Source: Bacillus alkalicellulosilyticus
GTDB taxonomy: Bacteria; Bacillota; Bacilli; Bacillales; Bacillaceae_F
DNA: 64,000 nucleotides
NCBI RefSeq assembly: GCF_002019795.1
Contig: NZ_KV917381.1
Coordinates: 1,299,210 to 1,363,209, forward strand
Direction: 5' to 3'
Positions within the stretch are counted from its first letter, which is position 1; the number at the start of each line of letters is the position of its first letter. Made by a program: the position numbers and the translations under genes. Under the pieces are notes generated by a model. It saw only the letters and a program-made list of their open reading frames with translations, made no database searches and was not told the origin of the DNA. This document shows positions 19,731-29,377 of this stretch, one piece after another.

Positions 19731-20386
19731 TGATTAAAGCAAAACCAGTGGTAATTGGGGTAACTGGTGGAACAGGTTCGGGAAAGACGACAGTGGCCAA
19801 AGAGATATTTAAGCAGTTTACGGATAAATCTATAGTATTAATTGAGCAAGATGCATATTATAAAGACCAAAGCCACTTACCTATGTCTAAAAGAATTGAA
19901 ACGAATTATGACCATCCGTTAGCATTTGATAATGATTTGCTGATTACTCATTTACAGCAGTTATCTCAAGGAATTGCTATTGAAAAGCCTGTATATGATT
20001 ATAAAATCCATACGCGTTCATCAGAAACTGTAACAATAGAACCTAAGGATGTTATCATTGTAGAAGGAATTCTTGTTTTAGAAGATAAACGCTTACGCGA
20101 TATGTTTGATATCAAACTATTTGTCGATACTGATGCGGATATCCGGATTATCAGACGGATTACACGAGATATAGAAGAACGAGGGCGCACAATAAACGAT
20201 GTTATTTTACAATATACATCCATTGTACGGCCTATGCATTTACAGTTTATTGAACCAACAAAAAGGTACGCTGATCTCATTGTACCTGAAGGTGGTCAAA
20301 ATAAAGTAGCAATTGATTTAATGGTTACTAAGGTAAAGTCGATTTTTGCTGAAAAGGCTTTGTTGCTAAATGAGGTAAAAAATTGA
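19730..20386 (+). CDS. udk: Uridine/cytidine kinase
   Basis: This 218-residue P-loop kinase phosphorylates uridine and cytidine in pyrimidine salvage. [15 protein letters not shown] lies at residues 10-24, followed by [43 protein letters not shown], the lid [15 protein letters not shown], and [14 protein letters not shown]. These are the signatures of Udk rather than phosphoribulokinase. The start overlaps the trhP2 stop (TAATG). Confidence 0.96.
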   Translation: MIKAKPVVIGVTGGTGSGKTTVAKEIFKQFTDKSIVLIEQDAYYKDQSHLPMSKRIETNYDHPLAFDNDLLITHLQQLSQGIAIEKPVYDYKIHTRSSETVTIEPKDVIIVEGILVLEDKRLRDMFDIKLFVDTDADIRIIRRITRDIEERGRTINDVILQYTSIVRPMHLQFIEPTKRYADLIVPEGGQNKVAIDLMVTKVKSIFAEKALLLNEVKN

Positions 20387-20414
20387 TAAACTATTGTTGT
20401 TGTCCAAATTTTTC

Positions 20415-20443
20415 ATGACAACATGACGTAATTTGTTTATAAT
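20415..20443 (+). promoter_or_regulatory. SigA-type promoter of greA
   Basis: ATGACA (20415-20420) and TATAAT (20438-20443) are 17 bases apart. RNA would start about 95 bases before the greA start, leaving a leader with a short C/T-rich stretch and no recognised riboswitch. Confidence 0.6.
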
Positions 20444-20544
20444 AGCATAAAGGAAAGCGGGGTATCACACCTTCGCTTTCTTCTTACATATGCGGCTTTA
20501 TATCGTACCATTTTATTGATTAGCAGGAAAGAGGAGTGAAAGTC

Positions 20545-21021
20545 ATGGTAGAAGAAAAAAAGCATTATATGACATTAGAAGGAAAGCAAAAGTTAGAAGA
20601 TGAATTAGAATATTTAAAATCGGAGCGTCGAAAAGAAGTAGTAGAGCGTATTAAAGTGGCGCGAAGCTTTGGAGATTTATCAGAGAACTCTGAGTACGAT
20701 TCTGCAAAAGAGGAGCAAGCCTTTGTTGAAGGAAGAATTTCTCAAGTAGAGAATATCCTCAGAAATGCAGTAATTATAGAAGATGACGGAAACAATACGA
20801 ATGTAGTTTCATTAGGAAAAACAGTTCGCTTTGTTGAATTACCTGATGGAGATGAAGAGGAATATACGATTGTTGGTAGTGCGGAATCTGACCCATTCGA
20901 AGGAAAAATTTCAAATGATTCTCCGATGGCTCAAAGCTTACTTGGTCGCTCCATTGGTGAAAAAGTAACCGTTAACACTCCAGGTGGAGAAATGGAAGTT
21001 GAAATTCTTGAAGTGAAGTAA
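20545..21021 (+). CDS. greA: Transcription elongation factor GreA
   Basis: This 158-residue factor rescues backtracked RNA polymerase by stimulating transcript cleavage. The N-terminal coiled coil begins [18 protein letters not shown] and carries the conserved tip [17 protein letters not shown]. The C-terminal FKBP-like domain contains [21 protein letters not shown] 20545 follows GAGGAGTG by 6 bases; the GTG at 20536 lies within that site. A modest terminator follows. Confidence 0.96.
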   Translation: MVEEKKHYMTLEGKQKLEDELEYLKSERRKEVVERIKVARSFGDLSENSEYDSAKEEQAFVEGRISQVENILRNAVIIEDDGNNTNVVSLGKTVRFVELPDGDEEEYTIVGSAESDPFEGKISNDSPMAQSLLGRSIGEKVTVNTPGGEMEVEILEVK

Positions 21022-21029
21022 TTACAGTT

Positions 21030-21069
21030 GACTGACTTGATTTTCCTATTGAGTCAGTCTTTCCTTTTT
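21030..21069 (+). terminator. Terminator after greA
   Basis: GACTGACT (21030-21037) pairs with AGTCAGTC (21052-21059) over a 14-base loop, followed by a T-rich tail TTTCCTTTTT. Confidence 0.7.
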
Positions 21070-21186
21070 ACTAACAGTCCCTTCTATATAAAATATAAAC
21101 TTCCTACATTCCCTTAAAGCCAATAGCAAGTTTGTTGATGTCGAGGAGCATAATAATACCGAACCTAAAAGGGGAGGGTATTTACA

Positions 21187-21330
21187 ATGGATGAGTCAAA
21201 TTGTTTTTATTGTCATACTGACATTGAAAATCACTCGTATGTTGCTCCGTTTTTACAAGCAGGTGACCATATTGAAAAACCCCTTTGTTATGATTGTTAT
21301 CGAGATTGGTTAGAGGGAATTAAAGGTTAA
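21187..21330 (+). CDS. Small Cys-rich (zinc-binding) protein
   Basis: This 47-codon gene starts MDESNCFYCHTDIENH and ends KPLCYDCYRDWLEGIKG, giving two C-x2-C pairs, a minimal treble-clef or zinc-ribbon arrangement. GGGAGG lies 8 bases before the ATG and a symmetric terminator follows 10 bases after the stop, so it has the marks of a real monocistronic gene. No function is assigned. Confidence 0.75.
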   Translation: MDESNCFYCHTDIENHSYVAPFLQAGDHIEKPLCYDCYRDWLEGIKG

Positions 21331-21340
21331 TTTTTTTTAC

Positions 21341-21380
21341 AAATCGAGTTTTAAATCATATGATTTATGACTCGATTTTT
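21341..21380 (+). terminator. Terminator with nested palindrome
   Basis: AAATCGAGT (21341-21349) pairs with ACTCGATTT (21370-21378). The loop itself contains AAATCAT/ATGATTT (21353-21366), giving a long stem, followed by T. Confidence 0.8.
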
Positions 21381-21489
21381 AGTAGTTTTCTGACAGTAAC
21401 ACAATTTTCATTAGAATAGATTTTATCAGGTCTAGCATAAATATTACATATAATAGTATAATAGAGGTAAGGTAGGAAGGAGATGGATT

Positions 21490-22095
21490 ATGGAGTTTCA
21501 AACAAGATACCAACAACGTAAAAAACAAAAAATGAACCACTTTTTAAATCTAGCTATTATCGTAGTCATATTATTAATCATTTATTTTACGTATAAGATG
21601 TTTTTTGGTCCTCCTCCAAACCAACCTGTTGCTGAAGAACAAACGGAAGAAGTAACGACAGAGACAGAAGTTATTGAAGCTGAAGAAAGTGAAGAAACGG
21701 AAGATGCTCAGACAAATCACGGTGAACCTGAAGTTCCTCCATTAGAAGAAGAGCAGGATAATCATGCTGAACAAGAAGAAATGGAAGAATCCTTTTCGGA
21801 TGGTGAATGGAAACCGGTTGGGACTGTTCAAGAAACTGAGAACTTCCAAGCTGACTTTACAAGAGACAGTACCAATTGGAATGAGATGACAAAAGCAATT
21901 CTATTAGCAACAGGGTTAACGGAAGAGGATATGATTATTTGGCGACTAGGAAATGGTGGAAATCTTCAAAGTGCAGTAGGTACAGTAAGTGACGGTCAAA
22001 ACCAAAACACTCCTTATCAAGTTAGACTAGAGTGGACCAATCAAGGATGGCTTCCTGTAGAGGTAATAAAGTTAACGGAAAATCCATACAACTAA
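21490..22095 (+). CDS. yrrS: DUF1510 family membrane-anchored protein (YrrS-like)
   Basis: This 201-residue protein has a basic start (RYQQRKKQKMNHF), a single membrane helix (LAIIVVILLIIYFTYKMFF), a Glu/Thr-rich linker and a C-terminal folded domain (GEWKPVGTVQ... WTNQGWLPVEVIKL). This is the YrrS/DUF1510 layout. In B. subtilis it is co-transcribed with the penicillin-binding protein gene pbpI; no pbpI-like gene follows here. GGAAGGAG lies just before the ATG, and -10-like TATAAT sequences occur at 21449-21462. Confidence 0.88.
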   Translation: MEFQTRYQQRKKQKMNHFLNLAIIVVILLIIYFTYKMFFGPPPNQPVAEEQTEEVTTETEVIEAEESEETEDAQTNHGEPEVPPLEEEQDNHAEQEEMEESFSDGEWKPVGTVQETENFQADFTRDSTNWNEMTKAILLATGLTEEDMIIWRLGNGGNLQSAVGTVSDGQNQNTPYQVRLEWTNQGWLPVEVIKLTENPYN

Positions 22096-22118
22096 CCGGC
22101 AAATATGTCGGTTAGTTT
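22091..22118. terminator. Bidirectional terminator between yrrS and yrzA
   Basis: ACTAACCGGC (22091-22100) pairs with GTCGGTTAGT (22107-22116), followed on the plus strand by six T. Its right arm includes the yrzA stop codon region, so the two convergent genes share it. Confidence 0.85.
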
Positions 22119-22318
22119 TTTGCTTTAAAATGAACAATGGCACTGTACTTCAGCTTATCCATCTGTGGATCAACTTGAACGTTGTAGGAAATGTGATGAA
22201 CCTGAAGCAAAAGTACTTTATTGTTTTCAACTTGCTCATTGATTTTTAGTTCTAGTGTCTTCAGGTCAAAAGCTTCAAAACACTCGATTTTATCTTCGAT
22301 TCTGTCCAATTGAATCAT
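22112..22318 (-). CDS. yrzA: DUF2536 family protein (YrzA-like)
   Basis: This 68-residue protein reads MIQLDRIEDKIECFEAFD to YSAIVHFKAKN, with the LQVHHISYNV and YSAIVHFK pattern of YrzA/DUF2536. ATG 22318 was chosen because GAGGAGTAG is about 6 bases upstream; the frame is open much further but without another ribosome site and into the mtnN gene. It converges with yrrS and diverges from mtnN. The function is unknown. Confidence 0.85.
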   Translation of the reverse strand: MIQLDRIEDKIECFEAFDLKTLELKINEQVENNKVLLLQVHHISYNVQVDPQMDKLKYSAIVHFKAKN

Positions 22319-22457
22319 TTTTTCTACTCCTCTAGTAAATAAATTATCAATAATATAATACCAAAAAAAGAAAAGATGTGAAATCATGGCTCGAACAAGG
22401 TATACTATACATTGGTTTTGACAACCTAATATAATAAAGTAAGAAAGGGTTGGAGTT

Positions 22458-23153
22458 ATGAAAATAGGAATAATTGGAGCGATGGATGAAGAAGTAGAGC
22501 TTCTAAAAAGTAAATTATCAAATCGAGAAGACACTTCCATCGCAGGCTGTGAATTTCACAGTGGGCAAATCAACGGACAAGAGGTCGTTATTTTAAAATC
22601 AGGAATTGGAAAAGTGAATGCAGCCGTGGGAACTACTTTGCTTATTCAACTACATAAACCGGATGCAATTATTAATACAGGTTCTGCAGGTGGATTTAAT
22701 GAGAATCTTAAAGTTGGGGATATCGTTATCTCAACTGAAATTCGTTATAATGATGTTGATGCGACGGTGTTTGGTTATGAATTTGGTCAAGTCCCAAGAA
22801 TGCCTGCCTATTTTGAACCAGACGAATCATTAATCGAAACAGCCAAAAGATGTGCTCAAGATGTAGGTGTCCATTCTGTAGAGGGTCTTGTTCTTTCAGG
22901 GGATTCGTTTATGAGCGACCATGAACTGGTCAAAATACTAAAACAGCGCTTTTCTGAACCGCAATGTGCTGAAATGGAAGCCGGGGCAATTGCTCAAGTT
23001 TGCCATCAATTTAAAGTTCCTTTTGTAATTATTCGTTCTTTATCTGATATTGCAGGGACTGAAGCTAAGATATCGTACGACCAATTCCTAGAAACAGCTT
23101 CCGTCAACTCAGCAAATCTTGTTTTACTTATGGTCGAGAATTTAAAACAGTAA
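22458..23153 (+). CDS. mtnN: 5'-methylthioadenosine/S-adenosylhomocysteine nucleosidase
   Basis: This 231-residue enzyme hydrolyses MTA and SAH to adenine and the thioribose or ribosyl-homocysteine, feeding methionine salvage. It begins [16 protein letters not shown], has [34 protein letters not shown] and [16 protein letters not shown] with the catalytic Glu and the late Asp in SLSDIAG. A TTGACA-like element and a TATAAT lie upstream but are not well spaced, so the promoter is left open. A long imperfect terminator follows. Confidence 0.96.
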   Translation: MKIGIIGAMDEEVELLKSKLSNREDTSIAGCEFHSGQINGQEVVILKSGIGKVNAAVGTTLLIQLHKPDAIINTGSAGGFNENLKVGDIVISTEIRYNDVDATVFGYEFGQVPRMPAYFEPDESLIETAKRCAQDVGVHSVEGLVLSGDSFMSDHELVKILKQRFSEPQCAEMEAGAIAQVCHQFKVPFVIIRSLSDIAGTEAKISYDQFLETASVNSANLVLLMVENLKQ

Positions 23154-23159
23154 TCTCAC

Positions 23160-23206
23160 AAGAGGGTGTGAGAAAAGGTTTGTTTTACCTTTTGCCACAC
23201 CTTCTT
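23160..23206 (+). terminator. Terminator after mtnN
   Basis: AAGAGGGTGTG...AAAAGGT pairs with ACCTTTT...CACACCTTCTT around a T-rich 7-base loop, with two or three mismatches in a stem of about 20 bases. Confidence 0.75.
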
Positions 23207-23278
23207 CCTTATATCCCTTTCATTGCATTCTACGTATCTATCATTTCGATGGTAAAATAGATGCAGGAGGAGATGTAA

Positions 23279-23509
23279 GTGGATGAAAAGCAATTACAAA
23301 CATTAAAGGATAAAGTTGTTGACTACCGTCGCTACGCCTATATTCTGCTTTCCATTTCTATCTTTTTGTTTATAGGACTATTAATTCCGAATGAAACAAC
23401 ATTAGGACCAGAATATATGGTAGCCGTGGTATTTATCATGTTGTTTACAGCTGTTGTCTTTAACCGAAGAGCAACAATATGTCAAAATAAAATAAATGAA
23501 GAAGAGTAA
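23279..23509 (+). CDS. yrhC: YrhC-like small membrane protein
   Basis: This 76-residue protein has two hydrophobic helices (YAYILLSISIFLFIGLLI and MVAVVFIMLFTAVVF) and a short charged tail, resembling YrhC, whose gene follows the mtnN-mccAB region in B. subtilis. GTG 23279 is the start, with AGGAGG at 23265-23270. The sulfur genes mccA/mccB that normally separate it from mtnN are absent here. The function is unknown. Confidence 0.78.
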   Translation: MDEKQLQTLKDKVVDYRRYAYILLSISIFLFIGLLIPNETTLGPEYMVAVVFIMLFTAVVFNRRATICQNKINEEE

Positions 23510-23558
23510 GAGGGTACTTCCAAAGGTCAACCAGACTTTTGGAATACCCTCTTTCTTT
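23508..23558 (+). terminator. Terminator after yrhC
   Basis: AAGAGGGTACTTCCAAAGGTC pairs with the complementary GACTTTTGGAATACCCTCTT, about 20 bases with few mismatches, followed by a T-rich stretch. It isolates the type VII cluster that follows. Confidence 0.85.
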
Positions 23559-23695
23559 TTTCTACGACAAAGTATGACATTGTACCTGTAAATAAATAGG
23601 TAAAAAGGTAATTACAATAAAAAATTAGTCATGGTAAAATCATCCTTAATATAGAAAAAATAACAGTAGTAGTTTAGTTAGTTAGGAGTTTTTTT

Positions 23696-26600
23696 ATGCT
23701 ACTTTCACTTTTTAAAGGAAGCATAGTATATGATTGTGTCCTCCCTACAAAGGTGCAAGGACAATTTTGGGTTACTCACAAAGGCAAAAATGAGTATGAA
23801 GAGAAGATTATTTGTGTTGAAGGTGTGGAGGGGAAATGGCTCCTCAAATCTAATCGTAAGGCTTACATATTAGATGAACAAAACAATAAGATAAAAGAGA
23901 AACATATTGAAGAAACTGAAGTATATCGTATATACATCCCTCGTTCAAATGAAACTGTCTTATTATATGCTGACCCTATTACACATGATAGAAAAAAATA
24001 TACTAAGTTTATATTACCTTCGACTTGTGAATTGTTAATTGGTCGAAGTGAACGATGTGATATCTCTTTTCAAAATAAGTATGTCTCATCCAATCATGCA
24101 ACACTTCGCTGTAGCGACAATCAAATCTATTTAAAAAATATAAGTCAATCTAATGGAACATATATAAACGGAGAACGCTTAGCAGAAAAAAAACTAAAAC
24201 CTGGTGATGTAATCACTATAATAGGATTGAAAATCATAGTAGGTCAAGGGTTTATTGCGTTAAACAATCCAGACGGAAAGGTAACTATTAATCAAACTGT
24301 ATTAAAGCCATTCATGCAACAAGAGGTTGAATTTGTTGAAGAAGAGCTTGAATTACTTGAAGAGAACGACTCTGTTATGAATACGTTCTATCGGTCTCCG
24401 CGGTTCAAAAGGGACATCGAAAGAAGAGAAATTAAGGTTGATCCTCCCCCTGCACTAGGGAACATGGAAGAAACGCCATTGATGTTAATGATTGGTCCGT
24501 CTATTACAATGGCATTAGCTTCTTTAGTAATAGGGGTTTTTACGATTCAATATGCACTTAGTAACAACGGAAATCTAATGTTTGCCATTCCAACACTAAT
24601 GATGTCCGTTAGTATGTTAATAGGTTCTGTTCTATTTCCAATTCTAACGAGGAAATATGAAAGAAAAAAGCGAGTAGAGAAAGAAAAGCTACGACAAGAA
24701 AAGTATTCAAAGTATCTAAAAGATATGGGAGAAGTGATTAAACAAGAATGTATCCACCAAAGTGAGATACTTCACGAAAATTTTGTAACCGTTGGAGAGT
24801 GTGTTAACAGGATTAAGGAAACATCAAGTAAGTTATGGGAACGTACACGTGAGCAAAATGACTTTTTAGCATTACGACTGGGGCTCGGAAATCGGCCACT
24901 TGAAGCAGATATTCGTTACCCTGAAAAGCGTTTTAGCCTAGAAGATGATAATTTACAAGAAGAATTATACCAACTCGCTCAATCTCCTAAAGAACTAGTA
25001 CAAGTTCCGATAACTCTTTCATTAGTTCAAAAAACAATTAATGGGATTGTTGGAAATCGCAGTCGTGGGATAGATGTAGCCAAGAACCTTATCATCCAAA
25101 TCGCCTCTCTTCATTCCTACGATGAAGTTAAGATGGTCTTTCTCTATGATAAAAAAGAGCAAGATGTCTGGAATTTTGTTAAGTGGTTTCCTCATGTATG
25201 GGATAAAGAAAGTGGCATTCGTTTTATTGCAACGAAGCCTAGTGAAATCAAAGAGCTTTCCGTTTACCTTGAAAGAGAATTAGCGAAAAGAGAGACTCTT
25301 TCAGATGGACAAAATATAGGAGAAATTTCGCCTTATTTTGTGATTTTTGCTCTTGATAAAAAATTACTAGAAAAAGCTGAAATTATTCGCTCACTCTATA
25401 AGAAAAAAGTGAATTATGGGTTTAGTATCATCCATTTATATGATCAAGTAATTGATTTACCAATTCAATGTACAATGGTACTAGATTTAGGGCAGAAAGT
25501 AACAAAACTGTTTGATAAAAATGATATTTCCGGCAAGTACACAGCCGTTCAACCAGAGGGGTATTTAAAAGGGGATGAAGAAAAACTTGCGATAAAATTA
25601 GCTAATACTCAGTTAATAACTTCGGATTCAGCTTATATTTTGCCTAATATGCTAACCTTTTTAGAAATGTTTGAAGTAGGAAAAATCGAACACTTAAATG
25701 CATTAACACGTTGGAAGGAAAATGACCCGACGATTAACCTAGAAACGAGAATAGGAGTTAATACAAGTGGTGGTTGGTTTAACCTAGATTTGCATGAGAG
25801 GTTTCACGGTCCTCACGGTTTAGTAGCCGGGATGACGGGTTCTGGTAAGAGTGAGTTTATTATGACCTTTATTTTATCGCTTGCCGTTAATTTTCACCCA
25901 CATGAAGTAGCCTTTATTTTAATTGATTATAAAGGTGGGGGAATGGCCCATACATTTACAAATCTTCCTCATCTAGCGGGGACGATCACGAACTTAGATG
26001 GGGCTGCTGTGAATCGTTCATTACTTTCTATCCAAAGTGAGTTAAAGCGACGTCAAGCCTTATTTAACGAAGCAAGCAAAGCGATTGAAGTTAGTAACAT
26101 TGACATTTATAAATATCAAAAATTGTACCGCGAACGAAAAGTACAAGAACCGGTGCAGCACCTGTTTATTATTTCAGATGAGTTTGCAGAGTTAAAAACA
26201 CAACAACCTGAATTTATGGAACAGCTTGTGAGTGCAGCAAGGATTGGGCGAAGTTTAGGTGTTCACTTAATCCTAGCAACACAAAAACCATCGGGTGTTG
26301 TCGATGATCAAATTTGGAGTAACAGTAAATTTAGAATTTCTCTAAAGGTACAAGAGAAAGCCGATAGTATGGATGTCATAAAACGACCAGATGCCGCCGA
26401 GTTATCAGTTACGGGTCGCTTTTATTTACAGGTAGGCTTTAATGAATTATTCGAGCTTGGGCAATCTTCTTGGGCAGGGGCACCGTATTACCCATCTGAC
26501 CGAGTGGAAAGTATACAAGATGATGGTGTCACCATCATCGATACATTAGGACGAATTGTTAAGGACGTTCGGATTGATAAACGAAAAGGAACAAATCCGC

Positions 26601-28315
26601 CTAAACAAATCGATGAAGTTACCAAATACTTAGCTACCATTGCTCAAGAAGAAAAAATCTCTATTAAAAAGATTTGGTTAGACCCTATCCCAGCGAAGAT
26701 TTATATAAACGATTTAAAACAAAAATACAATAGTTCCAGTAAGCAAAGGGGTATCATAAACCCAATCATTGGAGAAGTGGATGACCCAACGAATCAAAAA
26801 CAAATGGAATTGTCATTTCCATTAACAAGTGAAGGAAATGCGATTATATATGGTTCAGCTGGAAATGGGAAGACGACTTTTTTAACAACATTACTATATT
26901 CAGTGATGGAGTCGCATACCCCTGATGAAGTACATTTTTATGTGTTGGATTTTAGTGCTGAGACATTACGAGCTTTTGCAAAGGCACCTCATGTAGGCGA
27001 TGTTCTCTTTTCGAGTGATGCTGAAAAAATAGACAATTTATTCAAGATGCTAGATTCAGAAATAATGAACCGAAAGAAAAAGTTTGCGGATTATGGTGGA
27101 GATTATCATTCGTATCTCCGTGGGACAAATGAGCAAATTCCAGTGGTTGTGGTCGTTGTTCATAACTATTCAGCTTTTACAGAAACGTATGAGGATAAAG
27201 AAGAAGCGATAAGCTACCTAACAAGAGAAGGTTTAAAATATGGGATTTATTTTATCGTAACAGCGTTAAATACAGGGGCAGTTCGGTTCCGGATACAACA
27301 AAATTTTAAACAAATGTATGTCCTGCAACTTAATGACGAAACAGACTATTCTACCATTCTAGGGAATGTATATGGATTATACCCGTCTAAGCATAAGGGC
27401 AGAGGCCTGTTTAAATTAGACAAAATATATGAGTTTCAAATTGCGCATGTAACAGCTACAGAAGAAAATGTGTTTGATTATATCAGGACTTACTGTGAAG
27501 AATATGCCGCTATATGGACTCATGAGAGTGCCAAGAAAATCCCTGTTCTACCAGAGCGGGTTGATATAAATTATCTAAAGGAGGAGATAGTAAACCAAAA
27601 TCCTATGCAAATTCCAGTAGGGGTTGAAAAAAATAGTTTAGAAATTGCTTATTACGACTTTTACCGTTCCTATATCAATATGGTGTTACTTGATAGTTTT
27701 GATAACGCTCATTTCATTCAAGGTTTAGCAGAAGTGACTCACCTACAAGACAAGATAGATGTCCTAGTCTTTGACCCATTAGCGATGTTTGCCAGAGGTC
27801 CTTCAACCTATCAGTATCAGTATGGGGATAAAGATGCCCAACTTGAGCGACAAGTTGTTCAACTGTTTAGCACCTTGGTCGAGCGTAATAATACTTATAA
27901 AGATGCGCTAGAGCAAGGGATAGAGCCTCCTACGTTTGATAGATTGATATGCATCATTCACTCTCTTACAGGACTGTTATCAAGGCTAACTGAAGACTCA
28001 AAGGATAAAATTCGTGTCTTGTTAGAAAAAGGTGAAGTTGAGTATAACGTCACAGTAATTATGGTTGAACGAGCAGAGGACATCTCAGGCTATTCGCTTG
28101 AGCCATGGTTTAAAAAGAACGTGTCACTAAGTGATGGCATTTGGGTAGGTAATGGAATTGGAGACTATCAATTTAAACTTAAGATAAAAGCGAACAATAC
28201 CATTTATCAAGACATCGGTGAAGATTCAGGATATGTTATGGAAAAAGGAAGACTCACTCTTGTTAAATTACTATCACCTTCATTAACACCAATACAGGAT
28301 ACCGTGGAGGTGTAG
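23696..28315 (+). CDS. essC: Type VII secretion system ATPase EssC (YukBA-like)
   Basis: This 1539-residue FtsK/SpoIIIE-type membrane ATPase is the motor of the Firmicute T7SS. An N-terminal FHA region (GRSERCDISF at 116, SNHATL, SQSNGTYINGERL) precedes two membrane helices around residues 260-310. The first ATPase has Walker A GMTGSGKSEF at 712 and FIISDEFAEL; the second has GSAGNGKTTF at 1053; the third (about 1310-1539) has no Walker A and is degenerate, as in the family. EssC drives WXG100 and LXG substrates across the membrane. AGGAG precedes ATG 23696. It heads a cluster that includes yukD and several helical substrate genes. Confidence 0.95.
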   Translation: MLLSLFKGSIVYDCVLPTKVQGQFWVTHKGKNEYEEKIICVEGVEGKWLLKSNRKAYILDEQNNKIKEKHIEETEVYRIYIPRSNETVLLYADPITHDRKKYTKFILPSTCELLIGRSERCDISFQNKYVSSNHATLRCSDNQIYLKNISQSNGTYINGERLAEKKLKPGDVITIIGLKIIVGQGFIALNNPDGKVTINQTVLKPFMQQEVEFVEEELELLEENDSVMNTFYRSPRFKRDIERREIKVDPPPALGNMEETPLMLMIGPSITMALASLVIGVFTIQYALSNNGNLMFAIPTLMMSVSMLIGSVLFPILTRKYERKKRVEKEKLRQEKYSKYLKDMGEVIKQECIHQSEILHENFVTVGECVNRIKETSSKLWERTREQNDFLALRLGLGNRPLEADIRYPEKRFSLEDDNLQEELYQLAQSPKELVQVPITLSLVQKTINGIVGNRSRGIDVAKNLIIQIASLHSYDEVKMVFLYDKKEQDVWNFVKWFPHVWDKESGIRFIATKPSEIKELSVYLERELAKRETLSDGQNIGEISPYFVIFALDKKLLEKAEIIRSLYKKKVNYGFSIIHLYDQVIDLPIQCTMVLDLGQKVTKLFDKNDISGKYTAVQPEGYLKGDEEKLAIKLANTQLITSDSAYILPNMLTFLEMFEVGKIEHLNALTRWKENDPTINLETRIGVNTSGGWFNLDLHERFHGPHGLVAGMTGSGKSEFIMTFILSLAVNFHPHEVAFILIDYKGGGMAHTFTNLPHLAGTITNLDGAAVNRSLLSIQSELKRRQALFNEASKAIEVSNIDIYKYQKLYRERKVQEPVQHLFIISDEFAELKTQQPEFMEQLVSAARIGRSLGVHLILATQKPSGVVDDQIWSNSKFRISLKVQEKADSMDVIKRPDAAELSVTGRFYLQVGFNELFELGQSSWAGAPYYPSDRVESIQDDGVTIIDTLGRIVKDVRIDKRKGTNPPKQIDEVTKYLATIAQEEKISIKKIWLDPIPAKIYINDLKQKYNSSSKQRGIINPIIGEVDDPTNQKQMELSFPLTSEGNAIIYGSAGNGKTTFLTTLLYSVMESHTPDEVHFYVLDFSAETLRAFAKAPHVGDVLFSSDAEKIDNLFKMLDSEIMNRKKKFADYGGDYHSYLRGTNEQIPVVVVVVHNYSAFTETYEDKEEAISYLTREGLKYGIYFIVTALNTGAVRFRIQQNFKQMYVLQLNDETDYSTILGNVYGLYPSKHKGRGLFKLDKIYEFQIAHVTATEENVFDYIRTYCEEYAAIWTHESAKKIPVLPERVDINYLKEEIVNQNPMQIPVGVEKNSLEIAYYDFYRSYINMVLLDSFDNAHFIQGLAEVTHLQDKIDVLVFDPLAMFARGPSTYQYQYGDKDAQLERQVVQLFSTLVERNNTYKDALEQGIEPPTFDRLICIIHSLTGLLSRLTEDSKDKIRVLLEKGEVEYNVTVIMVERAEDISGYSLEPWFKKNVSLSDGIWVGNGIGDYQFKLKIKANNTIYQDIGEDSGYVMEKGRLTLVKLLSPSLTPIQDTVEV

Positions 28316-28319
28316 AGTG

Positions 28320-28568
28320 ATGAATAAAATTTTAGTAGAAGTATATGTTCCTGTTTTAAATAATCACTTTGATGTTTATCTTCCACTCACTAGTAAAGTC
28401 TATGAAATTAAAATTTTATTAGTACGAGCTTTAGAAGATATGACAGCTGGTTATTTTATCTCACACGAGAATGTAATTTGTGATCGACATACCGGAGAGG
28501 TACTTGATATTAACAAATCAGTGTTAGACCTAGAATTAATCAATGGGTCAAAGCTGATGTTGATATAA
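28320..28568 (+). CDS. yukD: Ubiquitin-like T7SS protein YukD/EsaB
   Basis: This 82-residue protein reads MNKILVEVYVPVLNNHFDVYL and ends DLELINGSKLMLI, with the beta-grasp pattern of YukD/EsaB including L-x-L-x2-G near the end. It is a small cytoplasmic component of the secretion machine and does not act as a conjugated tag. ATG 28320 was taken instead of GTG 28317 for the spacing to GGAGGTG (28306-28312). It follows essC by four bases. Confidence 0.9.
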   Translation: MNKILVEVYVPVLNNHFDVYLPLTSKVYEIKILLVRALEDMTAGYFISHENVICDRHTGEVLDINKSVLDLELINGSKLMLI

Positions 28569-28601
28569 AAACTAACAAAATGTTTGAAAGGAGTTTTACC
28601 T

Positions 28602-28904
28602 ATGTCAAGAAGAATTGTTGTTGACCCTGCAAGACTAGAAACTGCAGCTACCAAAGTGGATTCACAATCAGCGGATTATGAAAAGCTCTATCTTCAACTC
28701 TTTCAAGAAATAGATAGCATGGGAGCCGCTTGGAAAGGTGTAGATAATACTGCGTATGTAACACAAATCAAAGGATTTACTGATGATTTTCAAAGAATGA
28801 CAAAGTTGATGAAAGAGTATGCAGAGTTTCTTAGATTAAGTGCCAAAGCCTATCGTCAAACTCAAAGTGAAATTGCTAACAATGCAAAAAGACTAACAAA
28901 CTAA
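28602..28904 (+). CDS. WXG100 family T7SS protein 1
   Basis: This 100-residue helical hairpin protein has the turn AAWKGVDN (W-K-G) near residue 45 and a C-terminal helix with YRQTQSEIANNAKRL, a typical ESAT-6/WXG100 substrate or partner. ATG 28602 follows GAAAGGAG. The next gene is a second WXG100, so the two may form a heterodimer as EsxA/EsxB do, or each may be a homodimer. Confidence 0.88.
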   Translation: MSRRIVVDPARLETAATKVDSQSADYEKLYLQLFQEIDSMGAAWKGVDNTAYVTQIKGFTDDFQRMTKLMKEYAEFLRLSAKAYRQTQSEIANNAKRLTN

Positions 28905-28931
28905 TATGTAGTTAAAAAGGAGGAATTTAAT

Positions 28932-29234
28932 ATGTCTTTGGAAGGAATTACAATTACGCTAGGAGAGGTTTCGAAGACGGCGGGTACCGTTCGTTCTATA
29001 AATACAAACCTCATGGTACGACTTGAAGAAATTAAAAAGGAAATGAATGAACTTTCTGCAACATGGCAAAGTGATGCATCTGAAACGATACGTGCAAACT
29101 TTAATGCCCTCGCTCCAAAGTTTGAGAATTACCGTGAGATTGTTGACGCGTATGCAAAATTTTTAGATATGACAGTTGAGAGCTATAATACGGCTGAAAC
29201 TACTATTAACACAAATGCTGGAGCATTTAAATAA
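28932..29234 (+). CDS. WXG100 family T7SS protein 2
   Basis: This 100-residue protein has SATWQSDASETIR (W-Q-S, the WXG-like turn) near residue 43 and a C-terminal helix ending YNTAETTINTNAGAFK, with the Y-x3-D/E type of export signal (SYNTAE). It lies 27 bases after the first WXG100 behind AAGGAGG. A hairpin follows at 29243-29272. Confidence 0.88.
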   Translation: MSLEGITITLGEVSKTAGTVRSINTNLMVRLEEIKKEMNELSATWQSDASETIRANFNALAPKFENYREIVDAYAKFLDMTVESYNTAETTINTNAGAFK

Positions 29235-29242
29235 GTGAGTCG

Positions 29243-29272
29243 TCCCCAAAAGGCAGTTTTGTCTTTTGGGGA
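29243..29272 (+). terminator. Hairpin between the WXG100 genes and the effector genes
   Basis: TCCCCAAAAG (29243-29252) and CTTTTGGGGA (29263-29272) pair perfectly around a 10-base loop. There is no long T-run after it, so it may be an mRNA-stabilising or attenuating hairpin and not a full terminator. Confidence 0.5.
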
Positions 29273-29377
29273 TCCCTCTATTTCTCTATCGCATCCAAGG
29301 TTTTGGGGAGGACAGTAATATCGATTCCTGCCTGCCCAAGTTTGTGGATATACGAATACTGTTAAGAAGGTGATGAC

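Noticed and set aside
22319-22540. Upstream extension of yrzA on the minus strand
   Set aside because: It runs into the mtnN start and the only good ribosome site is before ATG 22318.
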